A stretch of DNA of 36,582 nucleotides, from NCBI GenBank assembly GCA_021738505.1, contig JAIPBW010000031.1, positions 1 to 36,582 of the forward strand, given 5' to 3'. Positions within the stretch are counted from its first letter, which is position 1; each line of letters opens with the position of its first letter. The position numbers were made by a program, and so were the translations under genes. The notes under the pieces are model-generated. The model did not search any database, had not been told where the DNA came from, and saw only the letters and a program-made list of their open reading frames with translations. Positions 30,021-36,582 of this stretch are shown piece after piece. This stretch comes from Bacteroidales bacterium (GTDB lineage Bacteria > Bacteroidota > Bacteroidia > Bacteroidales > PWNQ01).

Positions 30021-31317
30021 GCAAAGTCTCCTCTAAACGTATTAATTTCTCATTGTTGTAATAATTTTCGGTGCTGCCGTCACTTTCAGGCGAACTTATG
30101 TTTGCAGATACCTCAAAGCCCGTCAATTCTTCTATGAGTTCTTCACTTACCAAATACCCGGCTTGCGATAGCTTTAGAATACGGCTAATGATGGCATCTA
30201 TATCCTTTGTATCCTTTATTCTAAAGTAGTCGCCCTCAGCTAGCACGCCTTGGGCTATTAGCTTAGGTATTAATTGTTTGTTAATGACTCTTTTAAACTC
30301 TAAAAGTCGCCCTAGATGAAGTAATTCAGAGGTGTTCTCGTGTACCTCAGCTTGTGACCTAGATGAGCCCTGGACGGATGTCATCGTTCCTCCGTCTATA
30401 ATCCGGCTGATACTGGCATCGCAGGTGTCTTTCATTTTCTCAAATGTTGCTGACGCATCGGTTGAGACTCCGTTCAAAGCTTCCATCTCATCATGTCGGT
30501 TGATGAGGGCATAGCTATTAGATGCCATGCTGCGCAGGAATTCCTCAAGCTTATCTGTGTTTTCGCTATCATCGAGGTCTGTTTTGACAATAATGGGTGT
30601 GATGCCGAATTTGCTTTGGTATCCGCTCCAAAAAAACAAAGCATTTTTTTTGTATATGTAATGCGGCATAATTGAGACAAACAGACCGTACTCATCAATA
30701 TCGTTAAACTCAATAAGCCTATTCATGTATTTTTGCTTTGTGTAATAAAGAATCTCGTTGTCGCTGTAGGTATACTTTCGTATCCCACCCCATTCCGGCA
30801 CAACATGGGTTCTAGGGATAAGCTTAATATCTCTGATATCATACAAATCGCCAGTGTTGCTATCTGGGTTCGGCCTTAATGGTATTTGAACCAATGTATA
30901 ACCGTAAAAAATGCTCTCAACGTAGTGTTTAATGATTTTATTAAACCACTTACTATTCAAAATCACCGTCTTATCTTCATCTACGGTGTCATTGGCTCCG
31001 GCAATTTCATATTCTGTGCCTTTGATGCGTTCTGTGAGTATATTAAATTTAGTTACAACCATATCATCTATGCTGGCCTCGCGGTATAGGAGTTGCATTT
31101 CAGCCCGGTTGGGGCTTATGTTGTTGTCCCACATTTCTAAAGCCTCCCTCCATGACTTTATGTCGGATATGACGTGTTCAAAGATTGAATCGTCTTCTAT
31201 ATGCTTTGTTGGTTCAGTTGAGCTGCTGGCGTTTTCTATGTTAGCAAAAACGGGGTTCTTCTCGCTTCTTTTGCTTTCAGGCTGAAAAAAACTTTTAGCT
31301 TTGTCTATAAGGCCCAT
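29986..31317 (-). CDS. Portal protein, DUF935/Mu gp29-like
   Basis: The 443-residue protein follows the terminase block. SFFQPESKRSEK near the start, IDDMVVTKFNILTERIKGTEYEI (about residues 78-100), a stem with YGYTLVQIPLRPN, then FAFG-like changes and a C-terminal helix (KRVINKQLIPKLIAQGVLAEGDYFRI) match Mu gp29-type portals. It forms the dodecameric DNA channel at one capsid vertex. Confidence 0.75.
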   Translation of the reverse strand: MGLIDKAKSFFQPESKRSEKNPVFANIENASSSTEPTKHIEDDSIFEHVISDIKSWREALEMWDNNISPNRAEMQLLYREASIDDMVVTKFNILTERIKGTEYEIAGANDTVDEDKTVILNSKWFNKIIKHYVESIFYGYTLVQIPLRPNPDSNTGDLYDIRDIKLIPRTHVVPEWGGIRKYTYSDNEILYYTKQKYMNRLIEFNDIDEYGLFVSIMPHYIYKKNALFFWSGYQSKFGITPIIVKTDLDDSENTDKLEEFLRSMASNSYALINRHDEMEALNGVSTDASATFEKMKDTCDASISRIIDGGTMTSVQGSSRSQAEVHENTSELLHLGRLLEFKRVINKQLIPKLIAQGVLAEGDYFRIKDTKDIDAIISRILKLSQAGYLVSEELIEELTGFEVSANISSPESDGSTENYYNNEKLIRLEETLHEIKTKLTTTG

Positions 31318-31319
31318 GG

Positions 31320-31550
31320 TTAGTTGTTTTTAAACGGTGTGTTAAATTTACTTTTTTTTTCGCTGGCCGATCTTATGCCGCTTAGATATGCTTCATAAAG
31401 TGCTTTACTTAGGATTTCAACGTTCTGCAAATAAGCTCTAATCATTTCCATTTCGCTGATATCGTTAGGATTAGAGGCCGCATTTTCAAAAGTTTCGGCC
31501 AATTTCTTTACAAGCTTTTCGGATTGCTTTTCAAATTTTGTGTTGTCCAT
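31320..31550 (-). CDS. Hypothetical protein before the portal gene
   Basis: The 76-residue, entirely helical, charged protein (KFEKQSEKLVKKLAETFENA, MEMIRAYLQNVEILSKALYEA) lies directly upstream of the portal. It is unrecognised and could be a small packaging or scaffold partner. Confidence 0.5.
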   Translation of the reverse strand: MDNTKFEKQSEKLVKKLAETFENAASNPNDISEMEMIRAYLQNVEILSKALYEAYLSGIRSASEKKSKFNTPFKNN

Positions 31551-31565
31551 ATCACGGTTGTTTGG

Positions 31566-31973
31566 TTAAAATTTTTGGTCTTGTATGTCTTCACTAAAAC
31601 CATACCTTGCACCTAAACCGGGTTTGTCTTCGTATTTCGGCAAATCGGTTAATATGTCGCCTTTTCGTATAGATTTTAGCTCTTCCAGCGCCTTTTCGTA
31701 AAGATAGGATTTTTTGCCGTCCTGATCGACCAGTGGCTCTGCTACACAGAGATACCATACTGCAATATGCACTGTAAGCCTAACAAGTGAAACTTTTCTC
31801 GAATCACCTGTTTTTGTAAGCTCCAGGTCTATATCGTAAATTTGGCTTAGATTGTCTCTTACGGTGTGAATTGCAGCATTAATGGCGGTCTCAACGGCTC
31901 CAGAGTAACGTTTAAGTGTTGTTATTTCCTGTGAATGCAGTGCGAACTTTAGATCGTTTTCATTGATGTACAT
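31566..31973 (-). CDS. gp36/DUF1320-like connector protein
   Basis: The 135-residue protein follows the gp36/DUF1320 pattern: YINENDLKFALHSQEITTL at the start, AINAAIHTVRDNLSQIYDI, then SLVRLTVHIAVWYLC and YEKALEELKSIRKGDI. Members are head-tail connector proteins. A promoter-like sequence lies about 30 bp upstream, so its expression may be raised separately from the terminase. Confidence 0.65.
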   Translation of the reverse strand: MYINENDLKFALHSQEITTLKRYSGAVETAINAAIHTVRDNLSQIYDIDLELTKTGDSRKVSLVRLTVHIAVWYLCVAEPLVDQDGKKSYLYEKALEELKSIRKGDILTDLPKYEDKPGLGARYGFSEDIQDQKF

Positions 31974-32000
31974 GAGTGGCTTATGTTGTTAGATTTGAGA

Positions 32001-32031
32001 CAAAGTTAATTTATAATTTTTAATAATGCAA
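32001..32031 (-). promoter_or_regulatory. Internal late promoter
   Basis: On the minus strand TAACTTTG (32008-32001) matches TAnnTTTG, and TTG lies 20 bp upstream (32031-32029). The site is in the short gap between the terminase stop and the gp36-like start, so it would boost head genes independently of the main late promoter. Confidence 0.5.
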
Positions 32032-33516
32032 TTTTTGGCCGGTGGCAATACTTACTCGTTTGTGTGTTCGGTTGCTGGTGGCAAATTTGTAATAATCTTT
32101 TTTAAAAGCCTCACAAATAAAATAATCGCCGGTGTCGCTTGTATGACCGTAAGGTTCATATGTGTAATCTCCCAAATCGCTCTTAATGCGTTGTTTAAGC
32201 TTTGCTCCGTCTTCGTTTTCCTTTGTGTAGCGGTAATCGGCAATAAGATTCTTACATTTGGGGTCAATTTCTACATGGGTGTCCCGGTAGCCGGAAAATA
32301 TCTCATTCATATACATACCTCTTACCATTGGATTTGGGTTCTTAGGCGGCACACGTAATTTTGTCTTGTAAATATCCCGTATTTTGTCGTCTAGCAGCTT
32401 AAACAGATTATATCCTTGTTCAATCTTAACATCCCTTTTCATGGACGTTGCATCACCGTATATTATCACTGCTCCGCGGTGGTTGGGGTATGACTTTTTG
32501 AAAGCTGTGGCCAAATGTGAAAGGCTATTCATGGGTGGCTCCATGCATAGTTCATCTATGGCTCGCACAGTGTGTCTATTTCCGTGGCAATTCATTTGCC
32601 ATATTGTTAGCGGTAAATAAGGCAAAACATTCTCATCAATGCTAATGTGGAGGGTTTTGTCAGGATCGTAGGTTTGCTTTTTGACAATTTTAAGCTTGTT
32701 AAAGGCCCAGTAGAACTCATTCCCGGAACTGAACATGCCCCATTCGCCATTAGCATAAACCAAATACATCATTTCGTCATGGACGCGGTCATATTCAAAG
32801 TCATCAATAGTGTGTTGGTCAATATAGCCATGGATGCCGTCCGGGTGGCCAACTACAAAGTAATTGTCCCGGTATGTGACCTTATAGTAAGTTATGTTTT
32901 TGCCTTTATTTTGTTTTTTAAACGCAAATTCGCTATTCAGGCGCCTGTCTCTGTCTCCCAAATACAAGTTTGTCCACTGTTCGTTGTCTAGGAGCTTCTT
33001 TTTAATCCAATGCTCTTCTGAGATGGGGTTAAAGATTAATATAATTTGCTGGCCTTCCTTTCCGCGTAGCTTTTTGCGAATCTGTTTAAAATCATTGTAT
33101 GTTAATTGGGTCGCCTCCTCCAGCACCACACGCCGGAAGCCGGATATTCCCTTAACTTTTTCAGGATCGTCAAGGCCCCGGAAACGCACAAATGAATTAT
33201 TGAGTGTGCAAATGACCTTATGTTGTTGTATCACGAAGTAATTGGATAGATTGTTTTCTGTTATAAACCAGCGGAAATCGGAGAATATAGAGTCCTGTAT
33301 GTCACTACTATATTTTCTAAAAACTATTGTATTGTCCCCTGACTCTAGCATAGAGAGAATTATGTTCTGCACAACTGCCACGGTTTTTCCAGCTGACGAA
33401 CCTCCACGGAGTATAAGATAACGTAAGTCTGTGTTTGCCATATCATCCTTTACATTGAAGAATAAAGGATTGAAAAGCTTTTTGTTAAACAATATGTCAG
33501 GATTATCGCTACTCAT
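32020..33516 (-). CDS. Terminase large subunit
   Basis: The 498-residue packaging motor has an N-terminal ATPase with Walker A GGSSAGKT (about residues 38-45), Walker B RRVVLEEAT (about 129-137) and KLRGKEGQQIILIFNPIS (coupling motif region), then a nuclease domain starting IIYGDATS, whose aspartate is a likely metal ligand, and a later DYRYTKENEDG and GHTSDTGDYFI. It resembles PBSX-type terminases. I chose the ATG at 33516 over a TTG at 33534; it overlaps the small subunit stop. Confidence 0.9.
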   Translation of the reverse strand: MSSDNPDILFNKKLFNPLFFNVKDDMANTDLRYLILRGGSSAGKTVAVVQNIILSMLESGDNTIVFRKYSSDIQDSIFSDFRWFITENNLSNYFVIQQHKVICTLNNSFVRFRGLDDPEKVKGISGFRRVVLEEATQLTYNDFKQIRKKLRGKEGQQIILIFNPISEEHWIKKKLLDNEQWTNLYLGDRDRRLNSEFAFKKQNKGKNITYYKVTYRDNYFVVGHPDGIHGYIDQHTIDDFEYDRVHDEMMYLVYANGEWGMFSSGNEFYWAFNKLKIVKKQTYDPDKTLHISIDENVLPYLPLTIWQMNCHGNRHTVRAIDELCMEPPMNSLSHLATAFKKSYPNHRGAVIIYGDATSMKRDVKIEQGYNLFKLLDDKIRDIYKTKLRVPPKNPNPMVRGMYMNEIFSGYRDTHVEIDPKCKNLIADYRYTKENEDGAKLKQRIKSDLGDYTYEPYGHTSDTGDYFICEAFKKDYYKFATSNRTHKRVSIATGQKLHY

Positions 33517-34009
33517 CGGTGTTCCCGAATCCAACCTTTAGTGTTTTTTGATTGTTTTCGCTTTCATCGGCTTTGTTGGCATCATTGAGCTCAATAATTA
33601 CGTTGGTGCTGTGCTTTAAGATATTAAGTAATTCTTTATCGTCCGCATCCCCCTCTTTAAGGCGTTTCAGAAGTTTGTCGCTGGCCTCAATGTTCAATCC
33701 ACGTGCTATCTGATAAATATTACTTATGTCCTGTGCTTTGCGGTCTAGGATTTCTTGGTCCTTTCTTGAGCTTGTGGCGTGCTCTACGCCTAGCTGTTTC
33801 ATTTCCTGAAATTGTTTATTCCAGTTTTCTTTTTCGGCCCAGCGTGAAACGGTGCTTCTGTGGATTTTACAATTATACATTTGTTGCAGCTTTATGGAAA
33901 TCTCGTTTACGCTATACTGCTGTTTGCCTGCCTTATCGACTGTTAGATAGAGGTTTCTGGCATCATTACGCATTTTTTCCTTTATGGCCTTTGTTGCACT
34001 TTTTTTCAT
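33509..34009 (-). CDS. Terminase small subunit-like DNA-binding protein
   Basis: The 166-residue protein has an N-terminal basic HTH (YSVNEISIKLQQMYNCKIHRST, then VSRWAEKENW) and a C-terminal helical oligomerisation region. The size, HTH and the overlap with the large subunit fit a small terminase, which recognises the packaging site. A DUF1804/Mu gp27-like assignment is also possible. Confidence 0.75.
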   Translation of the reverse strand: MKKSATKAIKEKMRNDARNLYLTVDKAGKQQYSVNEISIKLQQMYNCKIHRSTVSRWAEKENWNKQFQEMKQLGVEHATSSRKDQEILDRKAQDISNIYQIARGLNIEASDKLLKRLKEGDADDKELLNILKHSTNVIIELNDANKADESENNQKTLKVGFGNTDE

Positions 34010-34017
34010 GGTATAAA

Positions 34018-34323
34018 CTATTTTTTATCCTTTTTTCCCCTTTTAGGTAGTTCCCGGAAGTATTCCATAACTTTAGATATGTTTTCAGGAACATCCCACA
34101 GAATCGATCGGTCAACCAAAATATTTTTATCTTTTCTGACCTCATGCTCCAATATGTCGGCTCCATAGCTGAATTGAAGTAAATCTAGGTTTGCCACTGA
34201 ACAAATTGCGGCTGAAATGTCGTATTCGGTTGGGTTTTCATAATACTCCTCTGGACGGAATGTAAACTTGTGTTTTTTCTTATGCTTAATTACATACTGC
34301 TTGAACGGGTCGATTTCTTTCAT
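34018..34323 (-). CDS. Hypothetical protein, first gene of the late unit
   Basis: The 101-residue protein starts MKEIDPFKQYVIKHKKKHKF and ends RELPKRGKKDKK. A middle ISAAICSVANLDLLQFSYGA segment could be a helix pair. I do not recognise it. As the first late gene it could be a regulator or packaging partner. Confidence 0.5.
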   Translation of the reverse strand: MKEIDPFKQYVIKHKKKHKFTFRPEEYYENPTEYDISAAICSVANLDLLQFSYGADILEHEVRKDKNILVDRSILWDVPENISKVMEYFRELPKRGKKDKK

Positions 34324-34371
34324 AATAATAGTTTATTTTTATATGAAGAGCTGTACTTGTTTCATCTGGGC

Positions 34372-34410
34372 GCCTTTAATTTAAAGGCAATTTAAAGGCA
34401 ATTTAAAGCC
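34372..34410. repeat. Three tandem 11-mers with palindrome in the late leader
   Basis: AATTTAAAGGC occurs at 34378-34388 and 34389-34399 and as AATTTAAAGCC at 34400-34410. The first overlaps a perfect palindrome GCCTTTAATTTAAAGGC (34372-34388). It lies downstream of the late promoter, so it is a candidate operator or anti-termination site. Confidence 0.75.
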
Positions 34411-34455
34411 TTTTTTTTTATTTTGGATTAATATATCATTGAGCAAACAAAAGTT

Positions 34456-34487
34456 CAAATCTATTAAAAAAAACGGGGTAAAACAAA
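34456..34487 (-). promoter_or_regulatory. Main late promoter, Bacteroidota type
   Basis: On the minus strand TTTG (34487-34484), 20 bp, then TAGATTTG (34463-34456) gives a full match to TTTG-N19-21-TAnnTTTG. Transcription would start near 34449 and run into the terminase genes, with a leader of about 125 nt. Confidence 0.7.
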
Positions 34488-34522
34488 AAAAATGCAACAA
34501 TTTATAAGGTTGTTGCATTTTT
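34485..34522 (-). terminator. Terminator of the early unit
   Basis: A 12-bp A/T-rich stem (AAAATGCAACAA with TTGTTGCATTTT) is followed by T-runs in either direction, so it may be bidirectional. Leftward it ends the HNH gene transcript just before the late promoter. Confidence 0.75.
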
Positions 34523-34568
34523 AAATATCCAATTGAAAACTAGATTTATATAAAGTGATTGTATTCCG

Positions 34569-34955
34569 TTATAAGTCTAGTTTTGTTTGATTGCGTTTCC
34601 AATTTCTGCCGTATTTGCGATTAAACGCATGTTGTTTCCGATCATGGTTTAAATGGCATCTTTGACAAAGTGAGGCCAAATTTTCAAACCTGTTATTGTC
34701 CTTGTTATGATCTATGTGGGCAATTGTCAAAATTATTTTTGTAACTTTATATCCAAAGCTATGCATTTCGTCAACCATGTGACCCTCCGGGGCATATTCC
34801 CAGTCTTCGTTCTTTCCGGTTCGATATATGAAGGCATATTGTGGCGCTCCGCACCAGGCGCAACAATATTTGTCCCTTTTCAATATTAATCGCCTTATTA
34901 ATGACCATTTAGGATGATATTCGCTGTACATGACGGCCTCTTCAGATTTTGTCAT
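34569..34955 (-). CDS. HNH endonuclease
   Basis: The 128-residue nuclease has the zinc-binding pairs CCAWCG (C-x-x-C) and CQRC, an HNH core LTIAHIDHNKDNNRFENLAS and LCQRCHLNHD. Start choice is clear: AAAGGAG lies nine bases before the ATG at 34955, while the frame to 35003 would overlap the previous gene. It closes the early unit; HNH enzymes of this kind can act in packaging or as homing nucleases. It is not next to the terminase in the same transcript. Confidence 0.8.
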   Translation of the reverse strand: MTKSEEAVMYSEYHPKWSLIRRLILKRDKYCCAWCGAPQYAFIYRTGKNEDWEYAPEGHMVDEMHSFGYKVTKIILTIAHIDHNKDNNRFENLASLCQRCHLNHDRKQHAFNRKYGRNWKRNQTKLDL

Positions 34956-34959
34956 TGTT

Positions 34960-35502
34960 CTAATCTCCTTTGTTTTGGTTAATTTGGTTGGTTCGTATTT
35001 CATGTATTCTATTTTTCAAACTATAAATCCGCATTGTTCCCAGCCTAGCAAGCATATATTTCATTTCATCATTCCATTTAACCCGATTAATGACTACTGG
35101 CTGCCTTACCTCTTTTACAAATTTTAATGTATGATCAAATAATTTGTGTTTTTTCTCGCACACAACGTAAAGTCCACAAATGTCAGGTATCTGATGCAAA
35201 GCCATATCTTGCAGCTCTTCTGGGACAGCATAGTAAAAATACTTAATGTTTTTGAAAAAATGTTTTATTGCGAAACTCCGCTTCAATTCTAAGTCTTGGA
35301 TATGTTTTTTCTTTAAATCGGCCTTTAAATCGGACTTACTGGCTTTAATTTCTATTGAAGTCGCATATCCTGAGCCGCTCAAAGCAAGCAAATCTGTTTC
35401 AAAATACGTTAGGCCGCTGAAACGGCTTAAATTCGGCACAATTAATTTTTGCCGAAAGTCAATATGCTCCATAAGGGCTAGTTCGATCTCAATTGTTGTC
35501 AT
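34960..35502 (-). CDS. MmcB-like PD-(D/E)XK nuclease
   Basis: From the ATG at 35502 the 180-residue protein has the nuclease core ETDLLALSGSGYATSIEIKASKSD-type pattern, in which an acidic residue before the strand and E-I-K follow the PD-(D/E)XK rule, followed by a basic LKADLKKKH helix. It resembles MmcB-type repair nucleases. A longer frame from a GTG at 35544 would overlap the upstream gene. Its substrate is unknown. Confidence 0.65.
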   Translation of the reverse strand: MTTIEIELALMEHIDFRQKLIVPNLSRFSGLTYFETDLLALSGSGYATSIEIKASKSDLKADLKKKHIQDLELKRSFAIKHFFKNIKYFYYAVPEELQDMALHQIPDICGLYVVCEKKHKLFDHTLKFVKEVRQPVVINRVKWNDEMKYMLARLGTMRIYSLKNRIHEIRTNQINQNKGD

Positions 35503-35527
35503 GCTTTGCTCTTTTTGGGCGCCCTGC

Positions 35528-35716
35528 TTATTTTGGTTGGTCACTTTTTAATATGTTTTCGAGCTCTGATTCGCTTGTAACGATTTCTCTGTTTATTTCT
35601 GCGTATCCAGCAAGGCTCAAAAATAGCCAGGTTTGTGACTTATGGTGGTAAAAATGATTTGTTCCATGTTTGCGTACAAATCCGGTTTTTTTTAAAAATG
35701 TTTTTGTAATTCCCAT
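35528..35716 (-). CDS. Hypothetical small protein
   Basis: The 62-residue protein (MGITKTFLKKTGFVRKHGTN near the start, a YHHKSQTW segment) is unrecognised. It begins right after the cytosine-methyltransferase-like gene and is probably co-expressed with the nucleases. Confidence 0.5.
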   Translation of the reverse strand: MGITKTFLKKTGFVRKHGTNHFYHHKSQTWLFLSLAGYAEINREIVTSESELENILKSDQPK

Positions 35717-35717
35717 A

Positions 35718-36398
35718 TCATGCTTTTTTTAGGTTTGAATTATTTATGTAATCTCCCCACTGGTGGGCAATTGCTTTGGCGATTCCAGGAAAAGTCCTGT
35801 TCCTGACTTCTCTGTTTTTTTCCGAATTGGTGGACGCGGTTTCCGCATACCACTTAGGCATTTGCTTGCCTGACGCGAAAGTCACAAACTCGCCTTTTGA
35901 AACATGCGTTTTACGCCCAAATAGATCATCGGTTTTGTTGTGCACCAAATATAGCAGATTGTGGAGAAAAAGACAAGTTATTTTTTGAAACTCGTCTCCA
36001 AAGTAGTAAGGGTGAATGGTTTGAAGTCTAGGCATTCTAGAATCCCCGTTTAATGCACCAACGGGGTTTTCTAGGTATACATGTTTGGCCACACGCCTAG
36101 CTTTATTCCAAATTCTGACTGAATAATCTAGTGCATTTAGGCGCTCAGCGTATCTTGGCTTATGTTTTCCATAGGTTCGGTTCCCGGAAACAGCTAATTT
36201 TGTGCAAGGCAAATGGAGGCCTATAAATAGCCAATTGTGGCCTGTTATTACTTTTTCAGCATCATTGCGAATATGCCACTCCGGGTGGTCTCCGGCGCAT
36301 TCTTTTATGTCACAGCTATACGCATTGAAGCCCAGGGCGCGAAATTCGTTTGTAACTAGCTGGTTCCGCTCATATGCAATTAGAATATCCATATTCAT
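35718..36398 (-). CDS. DNA cytosine methyltransferase-like protein
   Basis: From the ATG at 36398 the 226-residue protein starts MNMDILIAYERNQLVTNEFR, like phage proteins that begin with a SAM-binding motif. LHLPCTKLAVSGNR carries the PC dipeptide of motif IV, and VYLENPVGAL corresponds to the ENV/ENP motif VI of C5-cytosine methyltransferases. The protein is shorter than complete enzymes and lacks an evident target-recognition domain. It may modify phage DNA. A frame from a TTG at 36425 is rejected. Confidence 0.6.
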   Translation of the reverse strand: MNMDILIAYERNQLVTNEFRALGFNAYSCDIKECAGDHPEWHIRNDAEKVITGHNWLFIGLHLPCTKLAVSGNRTYGKHKPRYAERLNALDYSVRIWNKARRVAKHVYLENPVGALNGDSRMPRLQTIHPYYFGDEFQKITCLFLHNLLYLVHNKTDDLFGRKTHVSKGEFVTFASGKQMPKWYAETASTNSEKNREVRNRTFPGIAKAIAHQWGDYINNSNLKKA

Positions 36399-36443
36399 AC
36401 AGGTTACTATTTTAGATAATTTCAATTGTAAGGGGTAAATTTA

Positions 36444-36582
36444 AACTCTGAGATGTTTTTTTTCTTTTTTGACCAAATACCCGACTCAAAGATTTTTACT
36501 TCTTAAACTTTGTCCCTGAAACTTTACTATCTTGCAAAGGCGGTCGATGCGGTCTATGGTGCGCTCTCCATACCGGTCATTT
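36444..36582. repeat. Terminal direct repeat, right copy
   Basis: These 139 bases repeat the window start exactly. They contain the partial 3' end of the DnaC-like gene. Confidence 0.95.

Larger units (their letters stand above)
34324..34568 (-). promoter_or_regulatory. Control region between early and late units
   Basis: This 245-bp gap holds the early terminator, the late promoter and the late leader with three tandem 11-mers. It lies between the HNH gene stop and the first late gene. No gene is seen. Confidence 0.7.

Noticed and set aside
11189..34323. Mu-like transposable phage
   Set aside because: Several head and tail genes resemble Mu, but there is no MuA/MuB transposase and no host DNA at the ends; the contig closes as a circle.

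Overview
This window looks like a complete, circularly assembled genome of a contractile-tailed dsDNA phage of a Bacteroidota host. Bases 1-139 are repeated exactly at 36444-36582, so the unique circle is about 36,443 bp and its ends are an assembly overlap. The host is inferred from three things. Promoters follow the Bacteroidota pattern TTG/TTTG, about 20 bp, TAnnTTTG. Starts are often preceded by A-rich leaders such as AACAAATAATT rather than Shine-Dalgarno sequences. Several gene families (DUF6046-like, DUF5675-like) are typical of phages and prophages of that phylum. No integrase, CI/Cro-type repressor or Mu-type transposase is visible, so a temperate lifestyle is not supported.

Every gene I accept lies on the minus strand, so transcription runs leftward around the circle in two large units. 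The late unit starts at a good promoter (34456-34487) behind a terminator (34485-34522). It runs through a small protein, terminase small and large subunits, a gp36-like connector protein, portal, a nuclease, a CAU tRNA, a Mu F-like head protein fused to a zincin metallopeptidase, tail-completion proteins, a ClpP-type protease/scaffold, an exported small protein, the major capsid protein, a lysis-like group of small membrane proteins, tail sheath, tube, frameshifted tail chaperone, tape measure, baseplate and fibres. It ends at a strong terminator (11070-11100).

The early unit begins near 10.8 kb (promoter 10813-10847). It holds two small unknown genes, then the accessory cassette, then SMC/Rad50-like ATPase, RecT, an MBL-fold hydrolase, a DnaA-domain-IV-like protein, a DnaD-like replication protein and a DnaC-like loader. 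It continues across the contig junction into a cytosine-methyltransferase-like protein, a PD-(D/E)XK nuclease and an HNH nuclease.

The most interesting part is the accessory cassette at about 6.48-10.11 kb. Its six overlapping genes encode homologues of type IV CRISPR effector proteins: Csf1 (Cas8-like), a helical Cas11-sized protein, Csf2 (Cas7) and Csf3 (Cas5-like). An HTH protein and a small Rossmann methyltransferase-like protein are built into the same operon. DinG (Csf4), Cas6, adaptation genes and a CRISPR array are all absent. A 15-bp direct repeat bounds the cassette, which ends downstream in a folded, integron attC-like palindrome (GGCTAAC...GTTAGCC). I read it as a mobile, array-less type IV-like effector carried by a phage, with a methyltransferase-like partner that I do not know from described subtypes. 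This rests on motif recognition; no database search was possible.

Other notable points are a clear -1 programmed frameshift in the tail assembly chaperone, a T-rich region with phased T-tracts and repeats inside the late unit (26218-26767), a duplicated regulatory region around a small early gene, and a metallopeptidase fused to a head morphogenesis protein.
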